Shown: piece by piece, positions 45,239 through 54,167 of the stretch
How the letters are laid out: each line of letters opens with the position of its first letter
Position numbering within the stretch: the stretch's first letter is position 1
Source of the DNA: Phenylobacterium sp.
GTDB lineage: Bacteria; Pseudomonadota; Alphaproteobacteria; Caulobacterales; Caulobacteraceae
Assembly: GCF_030679875.1 (NCBI RefSeq)
Contig: NZ_JAUXSP010000012.1
Span: 124,001-188,000, forward strand
Direction of reading: 5' to 3'
DNA length: 64,000 nt
Made by a program: the position numbers and the translations under genes
The notes under the pieces: model-generated
What the model was told of the DNA's origin: nothing
Seen by the model: the letters and a program-made list of their open reading frames with translations, nothing else
The model's database searches: none

Positions 45239-46479
45239 TCCCTCCAGCCCTGTCACCTGCGCACCTGAACCTGTCACGCCGCCGCCTGCTGGCCGCCGGG
45301 GCGGGCCTGGGACTCGGCCTGCACATGTGGGGCGGCGGCGCCATGGCCGCCCAGGGACGGGGCAAGTTCATCCTCGTCATTCTGCGGGGCGCGGCCGATG
45401 GCCTGTCGATCACTCCGCCCCTCGGCGACGCCAATTATGTCGCCCTGCGGCGCGAACTGGCGATCACCGATGACGCCTTCCGGGTCGACGGAGATTTCGG
45501 ACTGCATCCGGAGCTGAAGACCGTCCACCGGCTGCTTGCAGCCGGACAGGCCCGCATCGCCCCGGCGGTCGCCATGCCCGCGGTGGGCCGATCCCATTTT
45601 GAGGCCCAGGACCGACTGGAGGCGGCCTCGGGAGACGATGTGAGCTCAGGCTGGCTGAACCGCGCCATGGCCAGCCTGGCAGGGTCCGGGCCCGTCGAGG
45701 GCCTGTCAGTGGGCCCGGTGGCGCCCCTGGTGCTGCGCGGCGAGGTCGCCACCTCGTCCTGGTCGCCGGGGCGGGCGGTGGAGACGCAGGCGCGTCTGCC
45801 CATGCTGATCCAGGACCTCTATGCCGACGACGCCCTGCTCAGCGCGGCCCTGGCCCGGGGGCTGAAGACCGAGGTCCTGGCCCAGGCCAATCTGGCTCGC
45901 CTGGCTGCGGACACCTCTGATACGTCCAGCGCGGCGAACCCCTCACAATTGAGCCGCAGCCTGGTGGGGGACAGCCGTGAGGCGGCCGGCCGGCTGGGCG
46001 GGGCGGTGGCGGGGTTCGTCCAGCAGGAGGCTGGCGCCGACATGGTCGCCATCTCCCTGGACGGGTTCGACACCCATGCCAATCAGGCCGGGGCGCTGTC
46101 GCGGCGTCTGGCCTATGTGGACGCCCTGCTGGACGGACTCCACCAGGGTCTGGGTCAGGGCTGGCGCGACACGGTGGTGCTGGTGGTCACCGAGTTCGGA
46201 CGCACGGCGAGAACCAATGGCACCCTGGGCACCGACCATGGCACCGCCTCGACCGCCCTGGTGCTGGGCGGGGGGCTGAAGCCCGGCGGAATCATCGGCG
46301 ACTGGCCGGGCCTGCAGGAGGCCCGCCTGGTCGATAACCGCGACCTAGCGGCCACCACTGACCTGCGCAGCCTGTTCAAGGGCGTGCTGGCCGACCATAT
46401 GGGCGTCGAGCGCCGGGCGCTGGACACCACGGTCTTTCCCGATAGCGCCGCGGCGCGGCCGGCTCTCGGCCTGGTTTAG
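45235..46479 (+). CDS. DUF1501 family protein with twin-arginine signal
   Basis: A 414-aa protein of the alkaline-phosphatase/sulfatase superfamily (DUF1501). The twin-arginine signal is SRRRLLAAGAGLGLGL at 14-29, so it is exported folded. FILVILRGAADGLSITPPLGDANY starts the core, with AISLDGFDTHANQAGALSRRLAYVDALLDGL and VLVVTEFGRTARTNGTLGTDHGTASTALVLGG later, the metal-site-like region. It starts inside the DUF1800 stop (ATGA). Substrate unknown. Confidence 0.9.
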   Translation: MIPPALSPAHLNLSRRRLLAAGAGLGLGLHMWGGGAMAAQGRGKFILVILRGAADGLSITPPLGDANYVALRRELAITDDAFRVDGDFGLHPELKTVHRLLAAGQARIAPAVAMPAVGRSHFEAQDRLEAASGDDVSSGWLNRAMASLAGSGPVEGLSVGPVAPLVLRGEVATSSWSPGRAVETQARLPMLIQDLYADDALLSAALARGLKTEVLAQANLARLAADTSDTSSAANPSQLSRSLVGDSREAAGRLGGAVAGFVQQEAGADMVAISLDGFDTHANQAGALSRRLAYVDALLDGLHQGLGQGWRDTVVLVVTEFGRTARTNGTLGTDHGTASTALVLGGGLKPGGIIGDWPGLQEARLVDNRDLAATTDLRSLFKGVLADHMGVERRALDTTVFPDSAAARPALGLV

Positions 46480-47465
46480 CGGCGCTTGCGGCCGAAGGGC
46501 TCAGGGTCGGCCTCGTGCTCGTCAAAGCCGAAGCGGGCGAAGCCGGCCTTCATCTCCGGACTGAGCGGGGCTTCGAGGATCAGCATGCCGCTGGAGGGAT
46601 GCGGCAGGGTCAGTCGCCGGGCATGCAGCTGAAGCTTGAGCTGGCCTGACAGCTGGGCCGAGGCCTCGTCCCCGTACTTGGGGTCGCCCAGGATCGGATG
46701 GCCCATGGCCTTCATGTGGGCGCGGAGCTGGTGGGTGCGTCCAGTGTGGGGCCGCAGGGCCATCCAGGCGGCCCGGGGTCCGGCCCGGCTGACGGTCACG
46801 AACTCCGTCTCGGCGGGGTCGGCGTCCTTGTCGCCCTTTTCGGCCGGCACGATCATCTCGCGGTCGCCAACGCCCCGCTTCACCAGGGGTAGCTCCAGCA
46901 CCCCTTCGGTGGGTCGCGGATTGCCCATGACCAGGGCCCAGTAGGTCTTCTGCGCCTTGCGCCGCGCAAAGGCGCCGGCCAGCTTGGCCGCCGCCGAGGG
47001 CGACTTGCCGAGCACCAGAACGCCCGAGGTGTCCCGGTCGAGGCGATGGACGAGCCGGGGGCGCGCCAGCCCCTCCCCCCAGGCCCCGAGCAGGCGGTCG
47101 ACATGGCTCGTGGTCTTGGTGCCGCCCTGGACGGCCAGGCCAGAGGGCTTGTTGAGCACCAGGACCTCATCGTCCTCGTAGATGACCAGGCTCTTCACGA
47201 AGGCCACGTCGCGGGGATGCAGCTCGACGGCCTTGCGGCTGTCGCCCTTGGCCGGGGCGTCCGGCAGGGGCGGCACGCGGACCGTCTCACCGCCCTCCAG
47301 GCGGGTATCGGGCTTGGCCCGAGCGCCGTCGATGCGGACCTGCCCCGAGCGGATCAGCTTGTGCAGCTGGCCCTGGGTCAGGTGCGGCCAGCGGCGGCGG
47401 AACCAGCGGTCCAGACGCACCCCGCCCTCGGCGGGATCGACGACCATGTTGAGGACCTCACGCAT
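46476..47465 (-). CDS. RluC-type 23S rRNA pseudouridine synthase
   Basis: A 329-aa RluA/RluC-family enzyme isomerising uridine in rRNA. An N-terminal S4 domain (about 15-60, RLDRWFRRRWPHLTQGQLHKLIRSGQVRIDGARAKPDTRLEGGETVRVPP) is followed by the catalytic HRLDRDTSGVLVLGKS with its conserved Asp, and RPHTGRTHQLRAHMKAMGHPILGDPKYG. The S4 domain points to RluC rather than RluA. The start overlaps the crcB stop by one base (TGATG). Convergent overlap of 4 nt with the DUF1501 gene. Confidence 0.92.
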   Translation of the reverse strand: MREVLNMVVDPAEGGVRLDRWFRRRWPHLTQGQLHKLIRSGQVRIDGARAKPDTRLEGGETVRVPPLPDAPAKGDSRKAVELHPRDVAFVKSLVIYEDDEVLVLNKPSGLAVQGGTKTTSHVDRLLGAWGEGLARPRLVHRLDRDTSGVLVLGKSPSAAAKLAGAFARRKAQKTYWALVMGNPRPTEGVLELPLVKRGVGDREMIVPAEKGDKDADPAETEFVTVSRAGPRAAWMALRPHTGRTHQLRAHMKAMGHPILGDPKYGDEASAQLSGQLKLQLHARRLTLPHPSSGMLILEAPLSPEMKAGFARFGFDEHEADPEPFGRKRR

Positions 47466-47845
47466 CAGGCGAACCTGCGCATCAGCATCAGGCCTGCGAA
47501 CAGGGCGGTGACGGACACCACCACCGAAACCAGGGCGTAGCCAAAGGCCTCGCCGTAGGCGCGGCGCTCAATCATCAAGGCCGTCTCCAGGGAAAAGGCG
47601 GAAAAGGTGGTGAAACCGCCCAGCAGCCCCACCCCGAGCAGCAGGCGGATCCGCTCCTGGTCGGCGCCGCTACGCTGCGCCAGCCATCCGACCAGAAGGC
47701 CCATGAGGAGGCCCCCCGACACATTGGTCAGCAGGGTGCCCATAGGCCAGGCGGACCCGAAGCGGTGCAGGCTGGCCACGCCGAGGAGGTAGCGCATCAC
47801 CGCGCCGGCCCCGCCCCCGATGGCCACCAGAAAGAGCTTATCCAT
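47465..47845 (-). CDS. crcB: Fluoride exporter CrcB/Fluc
   Basis: A 126-aa four-helix membrane protein that dimerises into a fluoride channel. GGGAGAVMRYLLG, the polar track FGSAWPMGTLLTNVSGGLLMGLL (with the conserved Asn and Gly) and LGVGLLGGFTTFSAFSLETALM with the Na+-binding TTFS motif are all present. Full length. Co-transcribed with rluC (overlap) and 55 nt after the lipoprotein gene. I see no fluoride riboswitch before it, consistent with an internal operon position. Confidence 0.95.
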   Translation of the reverse strand: MDKLFLVAIGGGAGAVMRYLLGVASLHRFGSAWPMGTLLTNVSGGLLMGLLVGWLAQRSGADQERIRLLLGVGLLGGFTTFSAFSLETALMIERRAYGEAFGYALVSVVVSVTALFAGLMLMRRFA

Positions 47846-47900
47846 GGCCCCTTATGCCGGGGGAGACTTCCCGCCGCCAAGCGGCGATTGCGCCCAGCGC

Positions 47901-48386
47901 TCAGAGAGGGGGCCGCAGCGACGCCATGACGCCCCGTGCGTCATAGGCGTTGGGGTCGGCGGGCCGCTGGCCCTGCCCCATCACCACCTCCAGGCTTTGG
48001 ATCACCGAGGAGCCGCCGCCTAAGGACATGCTGGTGCCCACCCCCATGCCGATGGCGGTGCGCCCGCCATGCGAACCGCCACCAGCGCCCACTGACAGTC
48101 TCGGCCCGGCGCCGGGCCGGCCCGAGGTGGCGCGATCTGTGATGCGGAACCAGTCATAGCCCTCGGCGACAGTAAGCTCCGCAGCCCGCAGAAGGGCGTA
48201 GTCGGCGACCTGTTGTGGCGGGGCGCCAGGACCACCCTGGTAGGTCACGCGGAAACGTCCCGGTTCGATCCGGTAATCCGAGAAGCCCGCCCCGCGGGGG
48301 CCGTAGGCAGGGCCATAGGCGGTGTCGGCCATGGCGCAGGCGCCGAGCAGCGCGCAAAGGGACAGCGAGGCGATAAGGTGCTTCAT
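47901..48386 (-). CDS. CC0125/CC1285-type lipoprotein
   Basis: A 161-aa lipoprotein with the signal MKHLIASLSLCALLGAC, lipidated C17. The mature region includes FSDYRIEPGRFRVTYQGG and VADYALLRAAELTVAEGYDWFRITDR, the pattern of the small lipoprotein family first named from Caulobacter loci CC0125/CC1285. A Gly/Ser-rich stretch precedes the end. Function unknown. It lies between rluA and crcB in a minus-strand run (4-nt gap from rluA). Confidence 0.85.
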   Translation of the reverse strand: MKHLIASLSLCALLGACAMADTAYGPAYGPRGAGFSDYRIEPGRFRVTYQGGPGAPPQQVADYALLRAAELTVAEGYDWFRITDRATSGRPGAGPRLSVGAGGGSHGGRTAIGMGVGTSMSLGGGSSVIQSLEVVMGQGQRPADPNAYDARGVMASLRPPL

Positions 48387-48390
48387 ATCC

Positions 48391-49200
48391 CTACAACGTC
48401 TGCGGCCTATCGCTGTTCCTTGGCGCCTCGACGGCGGGCAGCGCCAGTCCCAGACCGGCGCAAAAGGTCTGCATATCGACCGGTGGCGGGGCTGTGATCC
48501 GCAGGCGTTCGCCCCCAGCCAGCGGCACGTCCAGGGCCGCGGCGTGCAGCATCAGCCGCGCGGCGGTCTGGTCTCCCAGTCTGAGCGCGCCGCCATACCG
48601 CGCGTCGCCGGCGATCGGTCGGCCGATCGAAGCCAGATGCACCCGAAGCTGGTGCATGCGGCCAGTCTTTGGGGAAAGTTCCAGCAGGGCCGCGCCGGCG
48701 GCGGCGCTGAGGGTGCGGTAGCGGCTCTGAGCGCTCTCGGCCCCCTCGGCGTCGGGCGCGCAGATCCGCATATAGGCCTCGCGGCCGACCTCCTCGCGCC
48801 GCATCGCCTTGTCGATCAGCCCCTCGCGGGGCTCCGGCGCGCCAGGGCTGACCACGGCCAGATAGGTCTTGCCGAAACGTCGCGCCATCATCGCCTTGCC
48901 CAGCGCCGAGGCGGCGGGCTTGGTCTTGGCCGTCAGGATGACGCCGGACGTGTCCCGGTCCAGCCGGTGGATCAATCGCGGCCGGGCCTTGCCTGGCTTG
49001 GCGAAGGCGAACAGCAGTTCATCCAGAGTATGGACCTGGCCCCGCCCCCCCTGGCTTGACAGGCCCGACGGCTTGTTGAGCGCCAGCAGATCATCGTCCT
49101 CGTAGATGACCATCGAGGTCACCCAGGCGATCTCCTCGGCAGATAGTAGAATTGGGGCCGGCGCCGGCCGTGTGGCGCGGGCCACGGGAGGTCGGGTCAT
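48391..49200 (-). CDS. RluA-family pseudouridine synthase without S4 domain
   Basis: A 269-aa RNA pseudouridine synthase. MVIYEDDDLLALNKPSGLSSQGG starts the core, the catalytic HRLDRDTSGVILTAKT carries the conserved Asp, and SPKTGRMHQLRVHLASIGRPIAGDARYGG is the second motif. There is no S4 domain, unlike the paralogue at 46476-47465, so it is closer to RluA/TruC-type. Its ATG overlaps the rarA stop by 4 nt, and the lipoprotein follows. The target uridine is unknown. Confidence 0.9.
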   Translation of the reverse strand: MTRPPVARATRPAPAPILLSAEEIAWVTSMVIYEDDDLLALNKPSGLSSQGGRGQVHTLDELLFAFAKPGKARPRLIHRLDRDTSGVILTAKTKPAASALGKAMMARRFGKTYLAVVSPGAPEPREGLIDKAMRREEVGREAYMRICAPDAEGAESAQSRYRTLSAAAGAALLELSPKTGRMHQLRVHLASIGRPIAGDARYGGALRLGDQTAARLMLHAAALDVPLAGGERLRITAPPPVDMQTFCAGLGLALPAVEAPRNSDRPQTL

Positions 49201-50504
49201 CCCTGAGACTTCCGGGCGCGGAGCTCAGCCCAGCGATCCAGGCGCGCCTTGATCGGTTCCTCGGCCCCCTCGCCCTTGGGGCGGTAGAAGACCGGGCGTT
49301 CCATGTCGTCGGGGAAGTAGTTCTGGCCGGAGAACCCTTCCTCGGTGTCGTGATCGTAGGCGTAGCCCTTGCCATAGCCCAGGTCGCGCATCAGCCGGGT
49401 CGGCGCGTTGCGGATGTGGGCTGGCGGCATCAGGGAGCCGGTGGCCTTGGCGGCCTTCTGTGCGGCCTTGAAGGCCATATAGACGGCGTTGGACTTGGGC
49501 GCGGTGGCCAGATGAACCACCAGTTGGGCGAGCGCGATCTCGCCCTCGGGACTGCCGAGGAAGTCGTAGGTGTCCTTGGCGGCGTTGGCGAGAACGAGCG
49601 CCATGGGATCGGCCGCGCCGATGTCCTCAGCCGCGGTCCGGATCAGGCGCCGGGCGAGGTAGAGCGGGTCCTCGCCGCCGGCCAACATGCGGGCCAGCCA
49701 GTAGAGAGCCGCGTCCGGGTCTGACCCGCGGATCGACTTATGCAGGGCCGAGATGAGGTTGTAGTGCTCCTCCCGGTCCTTGTCGTAGGCCGGGCTGCGC
49801 TTCTGCAGGATCGCCCCCAACTCCTTGGTGGAGAGCGCCTTGGCCGTGCCGATGTTGAACAGGGTCTCCGCCAGCGTCAGCAGGTAGCGGCCGTCCCCGT
49901 CGGCCAGCGCCACCAGGGCCTGGCGGGCCTCGGGCTCCAGCGGCAGGCCGCGGCCCTCGAAGGCCTCCGCCTTGGCCAGGAGCGCGGTCAGCGCCTCGTC
50001 GTCCAGGCGCTTGAGCACGAAGACCTGGCAGCGCGACAGCAGCGCCCCGTTCAGCTCGAAGGACGGGTTCTCAGTGGTGGCGCCAACCAGGGTGACGATG
50101 CCCTCCTCCACGAAGGGCAGGAAGCCGTCCTGCTGGGCGCGGTTGAAGCGGTGGATTTCATCGACGAACAGCAGGGTCGACTGGCCAGCCAGCCTTCGGG
50201 CGCGGGCCTGCTCGAAGGCCTTTTTCAAATCGGCCACGCCGGTGAAGACCGCCGACAGCTGCTGAAATTCATAGCCCGCCGCCTTGGCCAGCAATCGGGC
50301 GATGGTGGTCTTGCCGGTGCCCGGCGGCCCCCACAGGATCATGGAGGCGAGGCGGTGCGCCTGGGCCATGCGGCCAATGGGGCCGTCCGCCCCCAGAAGG
50401 TGGTCCTGCCCGACCACCTCAGCCAGGGCCTGCGGTCGAAGCCGGTCCGCCAAGGGCGAGGGCGCGTGCGGGGTCAGCCCGGCGGCTTCGAAGAGATCGG
50501 CCAT
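49197..50504 (-). CDS. rarA: Replication-associated recombination protein A (RarA/MgsA)
   Basis: A 435-aa AAA+ ATPase of the clamp-loader branch acting at stalled forks. Walker A GPPGTGKT is at 59-66, Walker B is LLFVDEIHRFNRAQQDGFLPFVEEG, sensor 1 is VGATTENPSFELN, and the C-terminal tetramerisation domain (MgsA_C) includes YDFLGSPEGEIALAQLVVHLATAPKSNAVYMAFKAA. Length normal. It is 49 nt downstream of the Deg-type protease gene and overlaps rluA. Confidence 0.95.
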   Translation of the reverse strand: MADLFEAAGLTPHAPSPLADRLRPQALAEVVGQDHLLGADGPIGRMAQAHRLASMILWGPPGTGKTTIARLLAKAAGYEFQQLSAVFTGVADLKKAFEQARARRLAGQSTLLFVDEIHRFNRAQQDGFLPFVEEGIVTLVGATTENPSFELNGALLSRCQVFVLKRLDDEALTALLAKAEAFEGRGLPLEPEARQALVALADGDGRYLLTLAETLFNIGTAKALSTKELGAILQKRSPAYDKDREEHYNLISALHKSIRGSDPDAALYWLARMLAGGEDPLYLARRLIRTAAEDIGAADPMALVLANAAKDTYDFLGSPEGEIALAQLVVHLATAPKSNAVYMAFKAAQKAAKATGSLMPPAHIRNAPTRLMRDLGYGKGYAYDHDTEEGFSGQNYFPDDMERPVFYRPKGEGAEEPIKARLDRWAELRARKSQG

Positions 50505-50553
50505 GGGCGACTCATAGCAAATGCGCGCCGCCCCCGCGCGGCTCTCAACGCCC

Positions 50554-51969
50554 TCAGAGCCGGAAGTTGGCCGTCACCGGCTGGCCATTGCGCAGGATTG
50601 TCACCTGCCAGGCGGCCGTGTCCGCCCCGGCCGCCGCCACCAGATCCCGAACATTGCGAATCTCGCGGCCATTGACCGAACGGATCATGTCGCCCGGGCG
50701 CAGTCCGGCGTTCATGGAGAAGCCGCGGCCGACCCGGATCACCATCACGCCAGGCCCCTGGAAGGCGTCGACCCCCAGTTCGTCGGCCACCGCCGGCGAC
50801 AGGTTGACCACGGTGGCCCCGTCAAAGGGGTTGCGACCGCTCAGCGCCTGCTCGTCCCGGGCCGGCGTGGCCGGCGGAGCTTCGGCCCGCAGGCTGATAT
50901 CGGCGTTGGCGCCGTTCTCGCGACGGACCCCCAGGCGTAGGGTCTCCCCTAGCCGCCGAGTGCCGACCGCGTAGTTCAGCCCGCCCACATCGCTGACGCT
51001 CTGGCCATCGACAGACAGGATCACGTCCCCCTGGCGAAGACCCGCCCGGGCCGCCGCGGCGCCGGGCCAGATGTCGGCCACCAGCACCCCTTGCGGCGCG
51101 CTCATGCCGATGGAGCGGGCGATCTCGGCCGTGACGGTCTGGGTGCGCGCGCCGAGCCAGGGGCGCTCCACCCGCTGACCGCCGCCCACGGCGGTCTCCA
51201 CCACCCGGCGGACCATGGCCGCGGGCATGGCGAAGCCGACGCCGCTGGAGGTGCCCGAACGGGAGACGATGAAGCTGTTGATGCCGATCAGGTCGCCGTC
51301 CATATCGACCAGGGCGCCGCCGGAATTGCCCGGATTGATGGCCGCATCGGTCTGGATGTAGCTGGCCGCGGCGTCGCCGCTGGGATCGGCGGTGCGGTTG
51401 AGCGCCGAGATGATGCCGTTGGTCACGGTCTGGCCGACCCCGAACGGGTTGCCGATGGCCAGCACCAGGTCACCCACTTCGGCGTCGGTGGAGTCATCGA
51501 TGGCCAGGACCGGCAGGCGTTCTTCGCCCAGGTCGATCTTCAGAACGGCCAGGTCCGTGCGCTCATCAGCCAATAGCAGCTTGGCGGGGAACTCCCTGCG
51601 GTCGGCCAGGGCGACGATGATCTCCTGCCCGCCGGCCACCACGTGGTTATTGGTGATGATCACCCCGTCGGCGCGGACGATGACCCCGGAGCCCAGGGAT
51701 CCCTCCACTCGCCCCCGGGGGGCGCCCAGACCAAACATATCCCAGAAGGGATCAGCCTGCCGCCGGACGATCCGCCGGGCCGAGATGTTGACCACGGCCG
51801 GCGCCGCCTTCTTCACCACAGGGGCGAAGGAGGTCTTCATGTCGGCTGCGGTTTCCGGCGCCGAGCGCGTCGGTTGGGCGAGCGCAGGCTGGGCCTCGCT
51901 GCGGCTGGCGGGATCAGTGCAGGCGGCCAGTAGAACCAGGGCCGGAAGAAGCAGACGTGCGGCGCGCAT
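50554..51969 (-). CDS. Deg/HtrA-type serine protease, lipoprotein
   Basis: A 471-aa trypsin-like protease with two PDZ domains. The catalytic triad is H109 (TNNHVVAG), D139 (RTDLAVLK) and S216 (NPGNSGGALVDMDGDLIGIN). PDZ1 is about 270-345 (GARTQTVTAEIARSIGM, PGAAAARAGLRQGDVILSVDGQ) and PDZ2 about 385-470. The signal peptide MRAARLLLPALVLLAAC ends in a lipobox with C17, so the enzyme should be membrane-anchored, unlike soluble DegP. Start ATG 51969 with GGAG 6 nt upstream. Probably periplasmic quality control. Confidence 0.93.
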   Translation of the reverse strand: MRAARLLLPALVLLAACTDPASRSEAQPALAQPTRSAPETAADMKTSFAPVVKKAAPAVVNISARRIVRRQADPFWDMFGLGAPRGRVEGSLGSGVIVRADGVIITNNHVVAGGQEIIVALADRREFPAKLLLADERTDLAVLKIDLGEERLPVLAIDDSTDAEVGDLVLAIGNPFGVGQTVTNGIISALNRTADPSGDAAASYIQTDAAINPGNSGGALVDMDGDLIGINSFIVSRSGTSSGVGFAMPAAMVRRVVETAVGGGQRVERPWLGARTQTVTAEIARSIGMSAPQGVLVADIWPGAAAARAGLRQGDVILSVDGQSVSDVGGLNYAVGTRRLGETLRLGVRRENGANADISLRAEAPPATPARDEQALSGRNPFDGATVVNLSPAVADELGVDAFQGPGVMVIRVGRGFSMNAGLRPGDMIRSVNGREIRNVRDLVAAAGADTAAWQVTILRNGQPVTANFRL

Positions 51970-52035
51970 GGAGTCTCCGTGGGACAGTCGGATCTCGCCG
52001 TTTGGCGAAGCTTTCGGGCGCAATGATGACGCGCC

Positions 52036-53304
52036 CTATAGCACAGGGCTCACCCCGTCCGTCGTGGGGGCCGCGGGGGGCGACCTCGCCACCCGGGTCC
52101 CGAGGATCAAGGCGATCACCAGGAGGGCGGAGGCCAGGTAAATAGCCAGGCCTGGCGCCTGGACAAGGTCGGCATGGCGGATCGACCAGGCGAAGGTGAG
52201 CCCGAACAGGGCTGGACCGATCATAGAGGCTATCCCCTGCAGGCTCTGATTGGCGCCCTGGAGCTGACCTTGCTGGTCGGGCGCCACGCGCTGCGTCATC
52301 AGGCCCTGCAGGCCGGGCATCAGGAAGTTCATCAGGGCGAAGACCGGAACACCGGCCAGGTAGAGCAGACCCGTGGGCGCAAATCCGTACCAGGCGAAGC
52401 CCACGGCCCCGGCCGCCGCCCCCAGCATCAGGGCGCCCCGCTCGCCGATCCGGGCCACCACTGGGCCCACCAGAAAGGCCTGGACGATCACGCCGGCCAC
52501 GCCGGTGGCCATCATGGCCAGCCCCATGACCGACGGGGTCCAGCCGTAGCGATAGCCGGTGTAGAGCACGAAGATGGCCGGCAACACTGTGTGGGCGAGC
52601 TGGAACAGCAGGCCGACGGTCGCCAGCCCCAGCAGATCCGGGTGGGAGCGCAGCAGGCGAAGCGACCCCAGGGGATTAGCCCTGGCCAGGTCAAACCGGC
52701 TGGTCCGTCGTTCCGGCGGCAAGGATTCCGGCAGGACGAACAGGCCATAGAGGCCGTTCAGCAGGGACAGGCCGGCCGCCACATAGAAGGGCAGCCGGAG
52801 ATCAATGTCGCCGAGCGCCCCGCCGACGGCCGGTCCGATCAGGAATCCGAACGAGAAGGCCGACCCCATCCAGCCGAAGGCCTTGGCTCGCCCCTCTGGC
52901 GGGGTGACATCAGCCACATAGGCGCCGGCGGTGGCGAAGCTGGCCGCCGTCATCCCATTGAGGATTCGGCCGACCAGAAGCCACATGAGGTTGGGCGCCA
53001 CCGCGATGATCAGAAAGTCCAGGGCTAGGCCGAAGATGGAGACCAGCAGCACCGGGCGGCGTCCGATCCGGTCAGACAACAGACCCAGCAAGGGCCCGCA
53101 CACAAACTGCATGGCCCCCCAGGTCACGGCGAAGACCACGTTCCACTCCGCCGCCTGCGCCGTATCGCCGCCGGTGAAAGCCTTGATCAGGTTGGGCAGG
53201 ACCGGAATGATCAGCCCGAACGAAATGCTGTTCATCAGCGCCGTGGCGAAGATGAATCCGAAGGCCGCCCGACCGCCGCCCCTGGGCCCGCTCACAGCAC
53301 TCAT
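52036..53304 (-). CDS. MFS transporter, TetA-like (TCR/Tet) family
   Basis: A 422-aa, 12-helix major facilitator. The motif A loop is GLLSDRIGRRPVLL, and IPVLPNLIKAFTGG and GAYVADVTPPEGRAKAFGWMGSAFSFGFLIGPAVGG (motif C region) match the Tet-type drug/H+ antiporter group. Chromosomal members export various compounds; tetracycline resistance should not be assumed. Start uncertain between ATG 53304 and 53340; the shorter gives a usual N-terminus. It precedes the protease gene by 66 nt. Confidence 0.88.
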   Translation of the reverse strand: MSAVSGPRGGGRAAFGFIFATALMNSISFGLIIPVLPNLIKAFTGGDTAQAAEWNVVFAVTWGAMQFVCGPLLGLLSDRIGRRPVLLVSIFGLALDFLIIAVAPNLMWLLVGRILNGMTAASFATAGAYVADVTPPEGRAKAFGWMGSAFSFGFLIGPAVGGALGDIDLRLPFYVAAGLSLLNGLYGLFVLPESLPPERRTSRFDLARANPLGSLRLLRSHPDLLGLATVGLLFQLAHTVLPAIFVLYTGYRYGWTPSVMGLAMMATGVAGVIVQAFLVGPVVARIGERGALMLGAAAGAVGFAWYGFAPTGLLYLAGVPVFALMNFLMPGLQGLMTQRVAPDQQGQLQGANQSLQGIASMIGPALFGLTFAWSIRHADLVQAPGLAIYLASALLVIALILGTRVARSPPAAPTTDGVSPVL

Positions 53305-53370
53305 CGCCCCGCACCCTGCAACACCACCACACATCCCCATGGACGCTTAGAAACAAAAGCGGAACGACCC

Positions 53371-53844
53371 CTACGCCCCCGCGACACGGGCGTCCAGGCT
53401 CGCCAGTTGCCGCGTCCACCAGTCGGCCAGCCGCATCTGCAGAGCCTGGTCAGGGAAGCCATGCCGGGCCGCGCTGTCGACGGGCACGCGGGTGAAGCCT
53501 CGATGCTCGATGCTGACCCGGGTCTCATCGCCGATGGGATCAAACCGGACCTCGACCTCGGTGTGAAGGTCCAGGGGAAAGTTCGCCTGGCGCCAGGAAA
53601 ACACCAGCCGTTCCGGCGGCGCCCAGTGAAGGATACGCCCGATCTCGAAGACCTTGCCGCTGGCCAGGGTCTCGGTGAGGCGGCCCCCTGCTCCCGCTTC
53701 AAAGGCCAGTCGGCCCGGGGCCCGCGGCGTGGTCTGGAAGAGGGAATTCGGCCGCCACCAGGCGCCGATCTCTTCGACGAAGGCGCTGAAGGCGCGGGCC
53801 GGCGAGGCCTTTACGCGCAGGGCGACATAGACCTTTGACGTCAC
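53371..53844 (-). CDS. SRPBCC (AHSA1-like) domain protein
   Basis: A 157-aa START/Bet v1-like lipid- or ligand-binding fold. VYVALRVKASPARAFSAFVEEIGAWWRPNS, ILHWAPPERLVFSWRQANFPLDLHTEVEVRFDPIGDETRVSIEHRGF and the C-terminal helix are typical AHSA1. GTG start at 53844 overlaps the ArsR stop by 4 nt. ArsR plus SRPBCC pairs are common, with the SRPBCC protein thought to bind or act on the effector. Third gene of the VOC-ArsR-SRPBCC operon. Confidence 0.9.
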   Translation of the reverse strand: MTSKVYVALRVKASPARAFSAFVEEIGAWWRPNSLFQTTPRAPGRLAFEAGAGGRLTETLASGKVFEIGRILHWAPPERLVFSWRQANFPLDLHTEVEVRFDPIGDETRVSIEHRGFTRVPVDSAARHGFPDQALQMRLADWWTRQLASLDARVAGA

Positions 53845-54167
53845 GGCTGGCCTTCCACATGCGCCTTGAAGGCCAGGAGCTGCTGGCTCCACATCCGTTC
53901 GCTCTCCTCCAGCCAGGCCATCAGCTCGACCATGGGTTCGGGCCGCAGGGCATAGACCCGGACGCGGGCGTCAAAGGCCGGATGGGTGTCCTCCACCAGG
54001 CCGCTCTGACGCAGAGCCTTAAGGTGGCGGCTCATGGCCGGCGGCGACAGGCCGGTTTCCCGCGCCAGTTCGCCGGCCGGGCGTGGCCTTTCCCGCAGCA
54101 ACTCCACCACCTGACGGCGGGCCGGATCAGCCAGGGCCGACAGGGTGCGGTCCAGGGCCGTGGTCAT
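53841..54167 (-). CDS. ArsR-family transcriptional regulator
   Basis: A 108-aa winged-helix repressor. The HTH is RPAGELARETGLSPPAMSRHLKALRQSGLVED, preceded by LADPARRQVVELL. No cysteine metal-binding motif is present, so it is likely a non-metal ArsR that senses an organic ligand. Its ATG overlaps the VOC gene's stop (54164-54167), and it is overlapped by the SRPBCC gene. It probably autoregulates the operon through the dyad at 55142-55165. Confidence 0.93.
   Translation of the reverse strand: MTTALDRTLSALADPARRQVVELLRERPRPAGELARETGLSPPAMSRHLKALRQSGLVEDTHPAFDARVRVYALRPEPMVELMAWLEESERMWSQQLLAFKAHVEGQP

Noticed and set aside
47846..47900. Fluoride riboswitch before crcB
   Set aside because: The 55-bp gap is too short and shows no pseudoknot-forming motif; crcB is inside an operon.
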